Positions 7,785-17,008 of a stretch of DNA of 39,685 nt are shown here, one piece after another. This DNA comes from an uncultured Bacteroidales bacterium (GTDB taxonomy: Bacteria; Bacteroidota; Bacteroidia; Bacteroidales; UBA4417). The stretch lies in contig CAIXAQ010000601.1 in NCBI GenBank assembly GCA_903917425.1, positions 1 to 39,685 of the forward strand, written 5' to 3'. A model generated the notes under the pieces. The model ran no database searches. It was not told the origin of the DNA and saw only the letters and a program-made list of their open reading frames with translations. The position numbers and the translations under genes were made by a program. Every line of letters starts with the position of its first letter. Position 1 is the first letter of the stretch.

Positions 7785-10494
7785 GATTCTGCGCCTGGTT
7801 AAGAAAAATCTGGTAATATTAATTTTTACTCCTGTTATACTATCCGCCCTGGTTTGGTACCTTACCCGCGTCCCGGTATATTCCTATTCATCCGAAACAA
7901 CTCTTTACACTGGGATTGCATCAGGATCGAGTGTTGAAATGGATAAAACTCTGAGCTTTTTTGCAACCAATACCGCATTCGATAACCTGATCAACGTTAT
8001 CAAATCGCGTGAAACCCAGCAGGAAGTTGCAATCCGGCTATTAGCGCAACATCTGATGCTGCCTAAATACGATACGCGCTATATTTCGAAGGATGCGTAT
8101 AACAAGTTGCAGAAAACCACACCTGCATATGTCAAGTCCCTGATTGTTAATTCGCATGGATCACACAGGGTTCAGTATAATAAAAAGCAAGCGGCAACAC
8201 CACAACCCATTTCCCCAAAGCCGCCGGCAAACTACAAACAAAACCAGACACATATAGTAAAAAGCAAGGAAACCCTTTTTTCTATTTCTCAACTGTACGG
8301 TTTAACAGTGGAAGAAATTACTGAAATGAACGAACTCAACGGGAACAATCTTGAGGTTGGGCAGGAACTTATTGTTGGTAAAATTTTTACTGCCAATACA
8401 GAAAACTCATCAGCTGATACAATTGTTGCATCGGAAAGCGACAGCATCTCTTCATTTTCTTTTTCGGATCTTAATTCATCGGATAACTCCATCACAATCC
8501 CGTCCTCCGTGAACCGGGAAGATTTTGAGGAAACTGTTAAAAACCTGGAAGTCTATATGGGCCGCAGTGATACAAATTATGTATATAAATTGCTGTATTT
8601 CAGTCATCCTCACTATTCAATCAAAGCTATTTCATCCGTAAATGTGCAGCGTATCGCGAGCAGCGACCTTGTAAAACTTAAATTCGATGCCGACGAACCC
8701 GGTATTTGCCAGCAGACCCTGGCATTGCTGACCGAGGTGTGCATTAAAAACTATAAGGCCATTAAGGAAAACCGATCAGATGCTGTTGTCAGATATTTTG
8801 AGTTCCAGCTCAAACAAGCTTCCGGCAGGTTGAAAGTGGGAGAAGATAAATTATTGAGTTTCAATGAAGACAATAACATTATTAACTACTACGAACAAAG
8901 TAAGGCCGTTGCCGTGGTAAAGGAAGACCTGGATGTAGACTATAACAACAAGCGAATAAAGTTAGCAGGAACAAAAGCTGCCATAAACCGGATTGAGGAA
9001 AAGTTAGGTACACAAAAACAAATACAACTTAAGAGTTCGGACATAATTGAAAAACGCAACCAGCTTAGCGATGTAAATACAAAAATTGCCGATGCTGAAA
9101 TTGTTGGTTTTGGCAAAACCCTTGACGATAAAGACTTGGTGGCGCTAAAGCAAACTTCCGAAAAACTGAAAGAGGAAATCAGCAACTCAGTAAACGAATT
9201 GTACAGCTATGGTAACACTACCAGCGGTCTCCCGATTAATTCGTTACTCACCGATTGGATTGCGAACGTAATTGAATATGAAGATACGAAGGCTGGCATT
9301 GAAGTACTTGGAGACCGTATCAGGGAATTTCAGAAACAATATGCCATTTATGCGCCTGCAGGGGCGAATCTGAAACGTATCGAACGCGAAATTTCAGTTT
9401 CGGAACAGGAATTTCTTGAAATTTTACATGGATTAAATCTGGCAAAATTAAAAATGCAGGATGCCGAATTATCTTCATCTATTAAAGCGGTCGATCCTCC
9501 ATTCTTCCCTTTATCCCCAAACCCTACCAAAACGAAAATTTTAATTCTTGTTGCCGGCCTGGTTGGTTTTCTAATAGTATTGATCAGCATCCTGGCAACC
9601 GAATATTTTGACGACACGCTTAAAAACCCTGAAAAGGCATCAAAAATCCTTAAGTTACAAACTATAGGCGTTTTTCCAAAAATTTTCCTCAACACCGGTT
9701 CAATCAATTTTCCCTTCGTCACGAACCGTTTGCTGGAAATGACACTGCAGCAGATTGACATGCTTACTGTAAATAAAAAAGACCCGAACGAACCACGGAC
9801 ATTGCTGTTTATGAGTTCCCTGAGTTCGGAAGGGAAAACTGTCAGTGCAGGAAACATTGCCTGGAAACTCAAAAAACAAGGCAAAAACGTTTTATTTCTT
9901 AACTTCTCCCGGGAATCGCTCCGCCAAACCGAAACCAGCCAGATAGGATATCCTGCTGACTCAAAACCAGTGCAGTCGGTAAGAAACATTTCAGAAGGAA
10001 GGTTCCAGTTTATCAGCCGTATGCTCGGCTATGGCGACAACAGGATTAATACCGCCAGCCCTTTTCTTCAAAAACCTGATAACTATCTCGATAATCTGGA
10101 GTATTTCGTTTACCAGGTAAACCACGACTACTTTTCGGCAGGCAACTATACGGATTTACTCGACCGGCAGTATATGTCATTATTGGATAAGCCTGATTAT
10201 GTGATAATCGAACTTCCTCCATTCCTGTATTATTCATACCCGATAAACCTGGTGGCTTCTGCGGATCTGGCAATTATACAATGCAGGGCAAACAGGGTCT
10301 GGACTGGGTCGGATCAGGGTGTATTGGATATATTGAAAAAAGTTACTTTGCACGAACCCGTGGTGCTGCTGAATGGCGTGGAGATACCCGTGTTGGAAAT
10401 TGTGTTGGGCGACTTGCCTAAAAAACGCAGCAAGTTACGGCGAATAGCTAAAAGTATTATTCGTATGCAGGCAGGTTCAAAACATAATGTTTAG
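7771..10494 (+). CDS. Wzc/GumC-like polysaccharide co-polymerase with periplasmic LysM domain and degenerate kinase domain
   Basis: This 907-residue inner-membrane protein has transmembrane segments near 14-33 and 588-608, with a large periplasmic part between them containing long coiled-coil stretches (about 340-560). A LysM domain lies in the periplasmic part at about 160-203 (THIVKSKETLFSISQLYG, then NNLEVGQELIVG); LysM binds peptidoglycan or other GlcNAc polymers. The cytoplasmic C terminus resembles a bacterial tyrosine kinase: Walker A is SSEGKT with K689, but the Walker A' Asp is N711 (FLNFS), the Walker B Asp is E814 (VIIELPP), and no tyrosine cluster ends the protein (final residues RRIAKSIIRMQAGSKHNV). 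It probably controls chain length and export, with doubtful kinase activity. It overlaps the TolC-like gene upstream, and a Wzx-like gene follows after 8 bp. Confidence 0.88.
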   Translation: MKVIEILRLVKKNLVILIFTPVILSALVWYLTRVPVYSYSSETTLYTGIASGSSVEMDKTLSFFATNTAFDNLINVIKSRETQQEVAIRLLAQHLMLPKYDTRYISKDAYNKLQKTTPAYVKSLIVNSHGSHRVQYNKKQAATPQPISPKPPANYKQNQTHIVKSKETLFSISQLYGLTVEEITEMNELNGNNLEVGQELIVGKIFTANTENSSADTIVASESDSISSFSFSDLNSSDNSITIPSSVNREDFEETVKNLEVYMGRSDTNYVYKLLYFSHPHYSIKAISSVNVQRIASSDLVKLKFDADEPGICQQTLALLTEVCIKNYKAIKENRSDAVVRYFEFQLKQASGRLKVGEDKLLSFNEDNNIINYYEQSKAVAVVKEDLDVDYNNKRIKLAGTKAAINRIEEKLGTQKQIQLKSSDIIEKRNQLSDVNTKIADAEIVGFGKTLDDKDLVALKQTSEKLKEEISNSVNELYSYGNTTSGLPINSLLTDWIANVIEYEDTKAGIEVLGDRIREFQKQYAIYAPAGANLKRIEREISVSEQEFLEILHGLNLAKLKMQDAELSSSIKAVDPPFFPLSPNPTKTKILILVAGLVGFLIVLISILATEYFDDTLKNPEKASKILKLQTIGVFPKIFLNTGSINFPFVTNRLLEMTLQQIDMLTVNKKDPNEPRTLLFMSSLSSEGKTVSAGNIAWKLKKQGKNVLFLNFSRESLRQTETSQIGYPADSKPVQSVRNISEGRFQFISRMLGYGDNRINTASPFLQKPDNYLDNLEYFVYQVNHDYFSAGNYTDLLDRQYMSLLDKPDYVIIELPPFLYYSYPINLVASADLAIIQCRANRVWTGSDQGVLDILKKVTLHEPVVLLNGVEIPVLEIVLGDLPKKRSKLRRIAKSIIRMQAGSKHNV

Positions 10495-10502
10495 ATACTG
10501 GT

Positions 10503-11846
10503 ATGAAAAAAGCCCTTGGTAAAATAACCCGTGAAGCTAACTTCCTTTCGTTGGCAGGAAACCTCACGATTGCTTTTTTTGGCTTCGCAGGTTTTGCATT
10601 ATTGGCTCGTACTTTTCCTGTCGATATTTTTGGTCAGTGGGTTTTGTATATTTCTTCGGGTACTTTTATCGAAATGTTTCGTTTCGGGATTACCAATACA
10701 GCCATTATCCGCTACCTATCGGGTGTGGACAAAGACGACAGGATGAAATATGTGGGTTCGAACGGCCTGATCGGGCTTATAGCCACAACTTTTATAGCTA
10801 TTATTCTTTGGTCGTGCCACCTGCTATTCCCAATACCGATTAAAAATGCCGGGTACGAACTTTTTTTTACCTGGTATCCCCTGCTGGCTTTTGTAAATCT
10901 TCCGCTCAATACAGCCCTTGTGATTATGCAGGCTGATCAGAAGTTCGGAAAAATCCTGATGGTTAAATCAATTAACAGCGGAGGATTTTTCCTTGTGCTT
11001 TTACTCAACTACCTGTTTCTTGACATGTCGCTCATGCAATTGGTTTGGGCACAGTTAATAATAGTCCTGATAACTTCGGTAATCTGTGTGGCCAATGGCT
11101 GGGATGGATTGAGACATATCCGCAAAGCGACAAAGCGCACCAACAAAGTTCTGCTCGATTTTGGAAAATACACCACTTTCACCCTGATAGGCACTAACCT
11201 GCTACGAAGTGCCGATACGCTCATTATCAGCCTTAGCCCTATGGGGACAGCAGCTGTAGCTTTATACAGCATTCCTATGAAATTAACTGAGCTACAGCAA
11301 ATTCCGCTCCGGAGTTTTGTGGCAACCGCATTCCCTAAAATGTCGAAGGCAAGCATACAAGGCAAGATTGAAGAGGTGAAATCTATTTTTTATTCCTATT
11401 CGGGGGCCATGTCGTACCTGTTCATTTTCATCAGTCTTTTCACCCTGGTGTTTGCCGAGTTCTTTGTTTTGGTTTTAGGTGGCAAACAATACGTACATAC
11501 CGAGGCCGTGATGATTGTCCGCATATTTTCATTGTACGGATTGCTGCTCCCCATCGACCGAATGACGGGCGTCGGGCTCGACAGCATTAACAAACCCGAC
11601 AGGAATTTTATTAAAGTAATGATCATGGTTGTTGCCAATGTAATCGGCGACCTGATTGCGATTTTTGTCTTCAAATCATTGCCTATGGTTGCAGTAGCTT
11701 CCATACTTTTTACGGCCATAGGAATTTGGGTAGGATTTCGATTTTTAAACAGCGAACTTCACCTTTCACATAGGCTGGTTTTTACGGCAGGAATAGATTT
11801 CTATAAGGAAATGTATTATAAATTCAAGAAAAACTTACGTCGGTAA
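10503..11846 (+). CDS. Wzx-like lipid-linked oligosaccharide flippase
   Basis: This 447-residue protein is almost entirely hydrophobic, with about 12-14 predicted transmembrane helices, and matches the MATE-like polysaccharide flippase fold (Wzx/RfbX, MVF superfamily). It begins with a positively charged end followed by FLSLAGNLTIAFFGFAGFAL, and the first helix pair contains ARTFPVDIFGQWVLYIS, the usual N-terminal pattern of this family. It would move undecaprenyl-linked repeat units from the cytoplasmic to the periplasmic face. It lies 8 bp after the Wzc-like gene and 45 bp before the polymerase/ligase gene, a typical Wzx/Wzy order. Family members are too diverse to predict the substrate. 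Confidence 0.88.
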   Translation: MKKALGKITREANFLSLAGNLTIAFFGFAGFALLARTFPVDIFGQWVLYISSGTFIEMFRFGITNTAIIRYLSGVDKDDRMKYVGSNGLIGLIATTFIAIILWSCHLLFPIPIKNAGYELFFTWYPLLAFVNLPLNTALVIMQADQKFGKILMVKSINSGGFFLVLLLNYLFLDMSLMQLVWAQLIIVLITSVICVANGWDGLRHIRKATKRTNKVLLDFGKYTTFTLIGTNLLRSADTLIISLSPMGTAAVALYSIPMKLTELQQIPLRSFVATAFPKMSKASIQGKIEEVKSIFYSYSGAMSYLFIFISLFTLVFAEFFVLVLGGKQYVHTEAVMIVRIFSLYGLLLPIDRMTGVGLDSINKPDRNFIKVMIMVVANVIGDLIAIFVFKSLPMVAVASILFTAIGIWVGFRFLNSELHLSHRLVFTAGIDFYKEMYYKFKKNLRR

Positions 11847-11891
11847 ATTGAAGAAATACCATAACAGCATATATTCCTCGCTTTAAATATT

Positions 11892-13397
11892 ATGCTCAAT
11901 AAGTCAAATCCGTTCGAAACAGTTTCAGGCTCAGGTAAGTTGGGTACACCCAAGTACGTTGCCTTGCTTCTTGGCGTAACTGTAATTTCAGGATTACTTA
12001 TTGGTAAATCGGGGCTCATAGCAGGGATTGGCCTTGTGTTTCTTCCTTTCATCCTTATTTATTTCAATTATTTCTTCCGGTTTCCTGAAATTGGTTTATA
12101 CACAGCCATCGGTCTCGGATTCCTGATTTTAGGCCTGGGACGGTATATTAAAGGATTGCAGTTGGGCATGGCCATGGATGGCATCTTGTTTTTGACCTAT
12201 ATCGTATTAATATTCAATCGTTTCCGCGACAGGGTTGACTGGTCGCCAGCCAAAAAAGATGTTACCCTGTTGGCAGCCATCTGGTTTGCCTATTCCATTA
12301 TTGAAGTTGCCAATCCCGAGTCGCGCAGTGTGCCTGCATGGCTGGCCGGCATGCGTGGTATATCGTTGTATATGATGTTGATGATCCCGTTAACATTGCT
12401 CTTTTTTAATACCAACCGCAAAGTAGATACTTTTCTCACGCTTTGGGGCGTATTCTCATTACTTGCAACCTTTAAAGGCATTCTGCAAAATACAATAGGG
12501 GTCGATCCCTGGGAAAAAGCCTGGCTTGATGGAGGAGGTGCAATTACTCATATCCTATTCGGCAAACTCCGGATTTTTTCATTTTTCAGCGATGCAGGCC
12601 AGTTTGGTGCTAATCAGGGATATACAGGGGTCGTATTTATAATTATTTCGCTGGTTGAGAAAAGCAAACCCAGGAAAATATTTTTACTCCTCGTTGGGAT
12701 ATTAGGACTATACGGAATGTTACTTTCGGGTACGCGTGGCTCTATTAGTGTGCCTTTAGCCGGGTTTGCTCTCTATTTCATTCTCAAGAAGAATAAAACC
12801 GTCATGATTTCAGGATTTTTCATGATGATGTTAGTATTTGCATTTTTTAAATTCACGCTCATTGGCCAGGATAATCAACAGATACGCCGTATGCGTTCGG
12901 CTTTCGACCCTAACGACGCATCGCTCCAGGTAAGACTCGAGAACCAAAAGAAACTAAAAGTTTACCTGGCCACACGTCCTATGGGAGGCGGAATTGGCCA
13001 TGCTGGGGTTAAGGCGGCAAAATACCTTCCAAATGCCTATCTTTCGTCGGTTGCCACCGATAGCTGGTATGTCCTCATTTGGGCCGAGCAAGGAATCATC
13101 GGGTTGAGTCTGCATCTTTTTATCCTGTTTTATATTCTCATTAAGGCCTCGTACCTAATCATGTTCAGGATTCGCGACCCGATAGTTAAGATAAAAATGG
13201 CTGCTTTGGCATCAGGTATGTTTGGCGTAATGGTTGCGTCCTATGGAAATGCCGTTTTGGGCACTATGCCGACCGGTATGCTGATTTATGTATCAATGGC
13301 ATTGATGCTCAATTCCGATGTACTCGATGCCGATGCCCTGGCAAATCAGGAATTGGCTTCCGCTTCAATACCAGTAAATGCAGGCAAACCCAGTTGA
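11892..13397 (+). CDS. O-antigen ligase/polymerase-like membrane protein (Wzy/WaaL family)
   Basis: This 501-residue protein has about 12 predicted membrane helices and a large periplasmic loop in its second half. The stretch GMLLSGTRGSISVPLAG near residues 275-292 is the characteristic Wzy_C motif, and the later loop contains RPMGGGIGHAGVKAAKYLP followed by DSWYVLIWAEQGIIG, as in O-antigen ligase superfamily proteins. It would either polymerise lipid-linked repeat units or ligate the finished chain to an acceptor; sequence alone does not separate these roles. As it is the only such protein in the locus, next to Wzx- and Wzc-like genes, polymerase is the simpler reading (inference). Confidence 0.85.
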   Translation: MLNKSNPFETVSGSGKLGTPKYVALLLGVTVISGLLIGKSGLIAGIGLVFLPFILIYFNYFFRFPEIGLYTAIGLGFLILGLGRYIKGLQLGMAMDGILFLTYIVLIFNRFRDRVDWSPAKKDVTLLAAIWFAYSIIEVANPESRSVPAWLAGMRGISLYMMLMIPLTLLFFNTNRKVDTFLTLWGVFSLLATFKGILQNTIGVDPWEKAWLDGGGAITHILFGKLRIFSFFSDAGQFGANQGYTGVVFIIISLVEKSKPRKIFLLLVGILGLYGMLLSGTRGSISVPLAGFALYFILKKNKTVMISGFFMMMLVFAFFKFTLIGQDNQQIRRMRSAFDPNDASLQVRLENQKKLKVYLATRPMGGGIGHAGVKAAKYLPNAYLSSVATDSWYVLIWAEQGIIGLSLHLFILFYILIKASYLIMFRIRDPIVKIKMAALASGMFGVMVASYGNAVLGTMPTGMLIYVSMALMLNSDVLDADALANQELASASIPVNAGKPS

Positions 13398-13778
13398 AAT
13401 GTTTTTCGGATGTCGCGCTATTTCAGGTGGAGCCGTTTTTAGCAGCTGTAATCAGGCAGTAATTATTACTTGATTTATTTTCAGGAATAGGGATTTATGC
13501 TTTCATCTCATTGTGCTGATATTCTGAGTTTTGAAATTTTTAGAATTGAGGTTAAAGAAAAAATGACCAGGGTATTTTACCCGGGAAATTATTAATTAAA
13601 TTAACAGATAATAATAGGCATTCAGGATGATAAAATTTATTACTTTTAACTGTTTTATCAATAAACAATAAACATCTGTCGTTTTGCCTGTAAATTCAGT
13701 TTTTGTCTTTGTGCCTATTTCTGTTCAAGGCTGGCTTAATTTATCAGGAACTTCCGACTCCTACATTTTTTCAATAAT
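13398..13778. other. Intergenic region before the hybrid kinase
   Basis: About 380 bp with no gene that I can support. It holds a stem-loop at 13570-13582 and is otherwise AT-rich. It probably contains the end of the export operon and the promoter of the kinase gene; no clear TAnnTTTG box was found. Confidence 0.5.
13567..13585 (+). terminator. Possible terminator stem-loop after the Wzy-like gene
   Basis: GGGTA at 13570-13574 pairs with TACCC at 13578-13582 around a TTT loop, and two further C-G pairs extend the stem past a mismatch. AT-rich sequence (aaattattaattaaatt) follows, but there is no clean U-run, so termination is only suggested. Confidence 0.3.
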
Positions 13779-16700
13779 ATGACCATACGTAATAGGATTC
13801 TTCTTTTGTTTTCAGCAATTATTATACTTGTAGGAGCAGTGTTATTATTGTTTTTCAAATCGCAGAAAAAGCAAAATGATCTGATGCTCCTTTCCTCTGT
13901 CGGGCAACAGGTTGAATTGGTGAACACGGCTATCAATGTAAAATCCAGTCAGTTAAAACAAATACTTGATGACTACACCATTTGGGACGACTTGATTTAT
14001 AACATAAAAAAACCGGACCAAAACTGGGCAGTAAGTAATATTGGCACCAGTCTCGAATCCTTTAAACTGGGATCGGTTTCGGTTTACAACCTCAACAAAC
14101 AACTCGTGTATAATTTCGGCGATAAACCGGAAGACTTTTTTGCCGATGCAACCCAAAAGGACAGAGTGCTGAGCTATGTGCTGCAAAACGGGTTTATACA
14201 TTACTTTTATCATTCGCCGGCCGGCATAATTGAGATAGTTGCTTCAACCATTCATCCTACGCTCGACGTCACTCATTCCACTCCGGCCAACGGTGTATTT
14301 GTTATAAGCAAAAGCTGGGATAGCACATTCATACAGGATCTTTCCAGAAATACGTCCTGCAACATCAGCATTTGCCATATTCAAAAAAGTGAAACTTCGT
14401 TCCGCATGGAAAACGATTCACTTATTGTATACAAACCACTTTTGGATGAAGCCGCGAACGAAACTATAGTACTGGCTTTCGAGAAATCAAATACAGCTTT
14501 ATCGAATTTCAATCGCACCAATCGTTTCGTATTTATTTTTCTTTGTATTTTTCTTACCATTGTTGTTTTAAGTTTCTTTCTTGTATTGTACAAATGGGTG
14601 CGCAAACCACTGATCATCATATCCGAAAGCTTACGCGACGGAGATGATTCCCAATTAAATATCCTCGAAAGGAACAAAGATGAATTCAGCCAGGTAGCGC
14701 ACCTGATCCGGGTTTTCAACCAACAGAAGATAGAACTTGAACAAGAAAACACTGAACGCCGTCTTGGCGAATCACAATTGCTTCGGCAAAGCAACATGCT
14801 CAGGGGATTAACCGAAGCTTCCAACCAGTTGCTGACAGGTGAAAACCCTGACACATCAATAAGCAAAGCACTTAAAGTAATCGGGGAGATTTCACAGATC
14901 GACCGGATTTTTGTTTTCAAAAACGAATCCGATAAAACAACCGGCATCCGCAAGGTAAAGAGTGTTTACCAGTGGATTGCACCCGAAATATCCGATAAAA
15001 TAAATCCCGCTGAAGCAGAAGAATTTATTTATCACCACGACGAAAATGCCTGGTATGCCAACTTACTCAGGCACAAACCAATAAACGCCCAAACTTCCGG
15101 ATTTACAGGTAATATGAAGGTGGTCCTTGAAAGGCAAATGATCAGGTCCTTCCTCGTTGTCCCGATCATTGATATTGAAGATGAGTCGTTTTGGGGGCTG
15201 GTAGGCTTTGCCGATTGCAAAACCGAACATCATTGGACGGCAAGCGAGGAAAGCACACTGAATATGTTGGCCAACAATGTGCGCAATTCAATACGCCGTT
15301 TCGAAGCCCAGGAAAACCTCCTGGAAGCCATGAAACGGGCACAAGCCGCCGACAGGGCAAAATCGGAGTTTCTGGCTTCGATGAGCCACGAAATACGAAC
15401 CCCCATGAACGGTGTTTTTGGTATGACCAGCATACTGCTGCATACCGACCTCACCCCTCTACAACGTGAATATATTGAGATAATAGAAACATCCGGCGAT
15501 AATTTATTAAATATTATTAACGAAATTCTCGATTTCTCCAAGATAGAATCGGGACATATGGAATTGGAAAACAATGCCTTCGATATCAGGCGCTGCATCG
15601 AGGACGTACTCGACTTATCCGCACCCAAAGCACTCGAGAAACGCCTCGAAATCATGTATCTTATTGATCCTGATGTGAGTAGATTTATTATTGGCGACGG
15701 ATTCCGTTTACGACAGATATTGGTAAACCTGATCGGCAATTCAATCAAATTTACGCAGAGTGGTGAAATTTATATACATTTAGGGGTAGCAAACAAAACC
15801 GGAGAGAGTGTAACACTCGAGTTTTCAATTAAAGACACCGGTATCGGAATACCTCAAAATAAATTAGCTACCATTTTTACGCCTTTTACCCAGGCGGATG
15901 CCACCACAACCCGTAAATACGGAGGTACAGGGCTGGGCCTGGCCATTACCAGCAACCTGATAAAACTAATGAAGGGAAAAATTTGGGTCGAAAGTATTGA
16001 AGGACAAGGATCTGATTTCCGGTTTACGATTAAAACACAATACACAACCGCGCTCAATGAAGCAGACTCCGAAGACAATTCTTTGAAAACATTACCCGGT
16101 AAAAGTGTACTTATTGTTGACGATAATCCAACCAACCGAAAAATATTGCAGATTCAGTGCGAATTCTGGGGGATGAAAAGCGTTACTGCCGAATCGGGTA
16201 AAACGGCACTTGAATTGTTGAGTGCGGGCAACACATTCGACATTGGCATTTTAGACATGCAGATGCCGGAAATGGATGGCATTATGCTCGCCCGTGAGAT
16301 GCGGAAAACCTTAAACAAGAGTGTTTTGCCTTTAATAATGCTAACTTCAATAGGCTACAATTTTCAAAAAGATGAAATGCACAACCTGTTTGCTTATTAT
16401 GTGAACAAACCTATAAAACACTCGCAGTTGTCCGAAATCCTGTCGAAAGCCCTATCGCCAGCCCCATTAAATACATCCAATTCACTTTCAGCCGATTCGG
16501 ATTTGGGATATCTTGCCAAAAAATATCCGTTCGAGATACTGGTTGCTGAAGATAATGTTATAAACCAAAAGATGATCAAGAATGTGTTGAAACTTTTCGG
16601 CTATACGGCCGATATCGTTGCAAATGGTCTGGAGGTGATAGAAGCGTTGAAAAGACAGCGTTACGAGTTGATATTGATGGATATCCAAATGCCCGAAATG

Positions 16701-16922
16701 GATGGTTATGAAGCAACCAGAATCATAGTGAATCATTTGAAAGAAGAAAGGCCTATTATAATTGCTATGACAGCAAATGCCATGAAGAGCGATAAGGATA
16801 AATGCATGGAAGTAGGTATGGATGATTATATTACAAAACCTCTTAAAGTTGCAGATTTAAAAAACGTATTCGAATACTGGGGCGAAAAACACAAGTCAAA
16901 CACTGTCGTGAGTGGCCGGTAA
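13779..16922 (+). CDS. Hybrid sensor histidine kinase (CHASE4-like, GAF-like, HisKA, HATPase, two receivers)
   Basis: This 1047-residue inner-membrane protein has a membrane helix at about 6-26, a periplasmic sensor part (about 30-245) containing the CHASE4-like DDYTIWDDL near residue 63, a second helix at about 250-272, a HAMP-like linker, a coiled coil, and a GAF-like region (about 340-515). The HisKA box MSHEIRTPMNGV carries H537. The ATPase part shows NLIGNSIKFT, DTGIGIP and GGTGLGLAI. Two receivers follow with phosphoacceptors D826 (GILDMQMPEMDG) and D968 (LILMDIQMPEMDG). No HPt domain is present, so onward transfer would need a separate phosphotransfer protein or direct contact. It sits between the export genes and the sugar genes of the polysaccharide locus, suggesting that it controls this locus, perhaps with the stand-alone regulators at 3316 and 5272 (inference). 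Confidence 0.92.
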   Translation: MTIRNRILLLFSAIIILVGAVLLLFFKSQKKQNDLMLLSSVGQQVELVNTAINVKSSQLKQILDDYTIWDDLIYNIKKPDQNWAVSNIGTSLESFKLGSVSVYNLNKQLVYNFGDKPEDFFADATQKDRVLSYVLQNGFIHYFYHSPAGIIEIVASTIHPTLDVTHSTPANGVFVISKSWDSTFIQDLSRNTSCNISICHIQKSETSFRMENDSLIVYKPLLDEAANETIVLAFEKSNTALSNFNRTNRFVFIFLCIFLTIVVLSFFLVLYKWVRKPLIIISESLRDGDDSQLNILERNKDEFSQVAHLIRVFNQQKIELEQENTERRLGESQLLRQSNMLRGLTEASNQLLTGENPDTSISKALKVIGEISQIDRIFVFKNESDKTTGIRKVKSVYQWIAPEISDKINPAEAEEFIYHHDENAWYANLLRHKPINAQTSGFTGNMKVVLERQMIRSFLVVPIIDIEDESFWGLVGFADCKTEHHWTASEESTLNMLANNVRNSIRRFEAQENLLEAMKRAQAADRAKSEFLASMSHEIRTPMNGVFGMTSILLHTDLTPLQREYIEIIETSGDNLLNIINEILDFSKIESGHMELENNAFDIRRCIEDVLDLSAPKALEKRLEIMYLIDPDVSRFIIGDGFRLRQILVNLIGNSIKFTQSGEIYIHLGVANKTGESVTLEFSIKDTGIGIPQNKLATIFTPFTQADATTTRKYGGTGLGLAITSNLIKLMKGKIWVESIEGQGSDFRFTIKTQYTTALNEADSEDNSLKTLPGKSVLIVDDNPTNRKILQIQCEFWGMKSVTAESGKTALELLSAGNTFDIGILDMQMPEMDGIMLAREMRKTLNKSVLPLIMLTSIGYNFQKDEMHNLFAYYVNKPIKHSQLSEILSKALSPAPLNTSNSLSADSDLGYLAKKYPFEILVAEDNVINQKMIKNVLKLFGYTADIVANGLEVIEALKRQRYELILMDIQMPEMDGYEATRIIVNHLKEERPIIIAMTANAMKSDKDKCMEVGMDDYITKPLKVADLKNVFEYWGEKHKSNTVVSGR

Positions 16923-17008
16923 TTTGGCATAAACTTCAGAACCACTGATAAATCGGGTGCTTTTTACAACAAAATAAAAACTAAATCAATTATAAAAAAA
17001 ACTAAAAA

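Noticed and set aside
15191..15469. Plus-strand 92-codon frame within the hybrid kinase gene
   Set aside because: It overlaps the conserved HisKA region in another frame and has no motif of its own.
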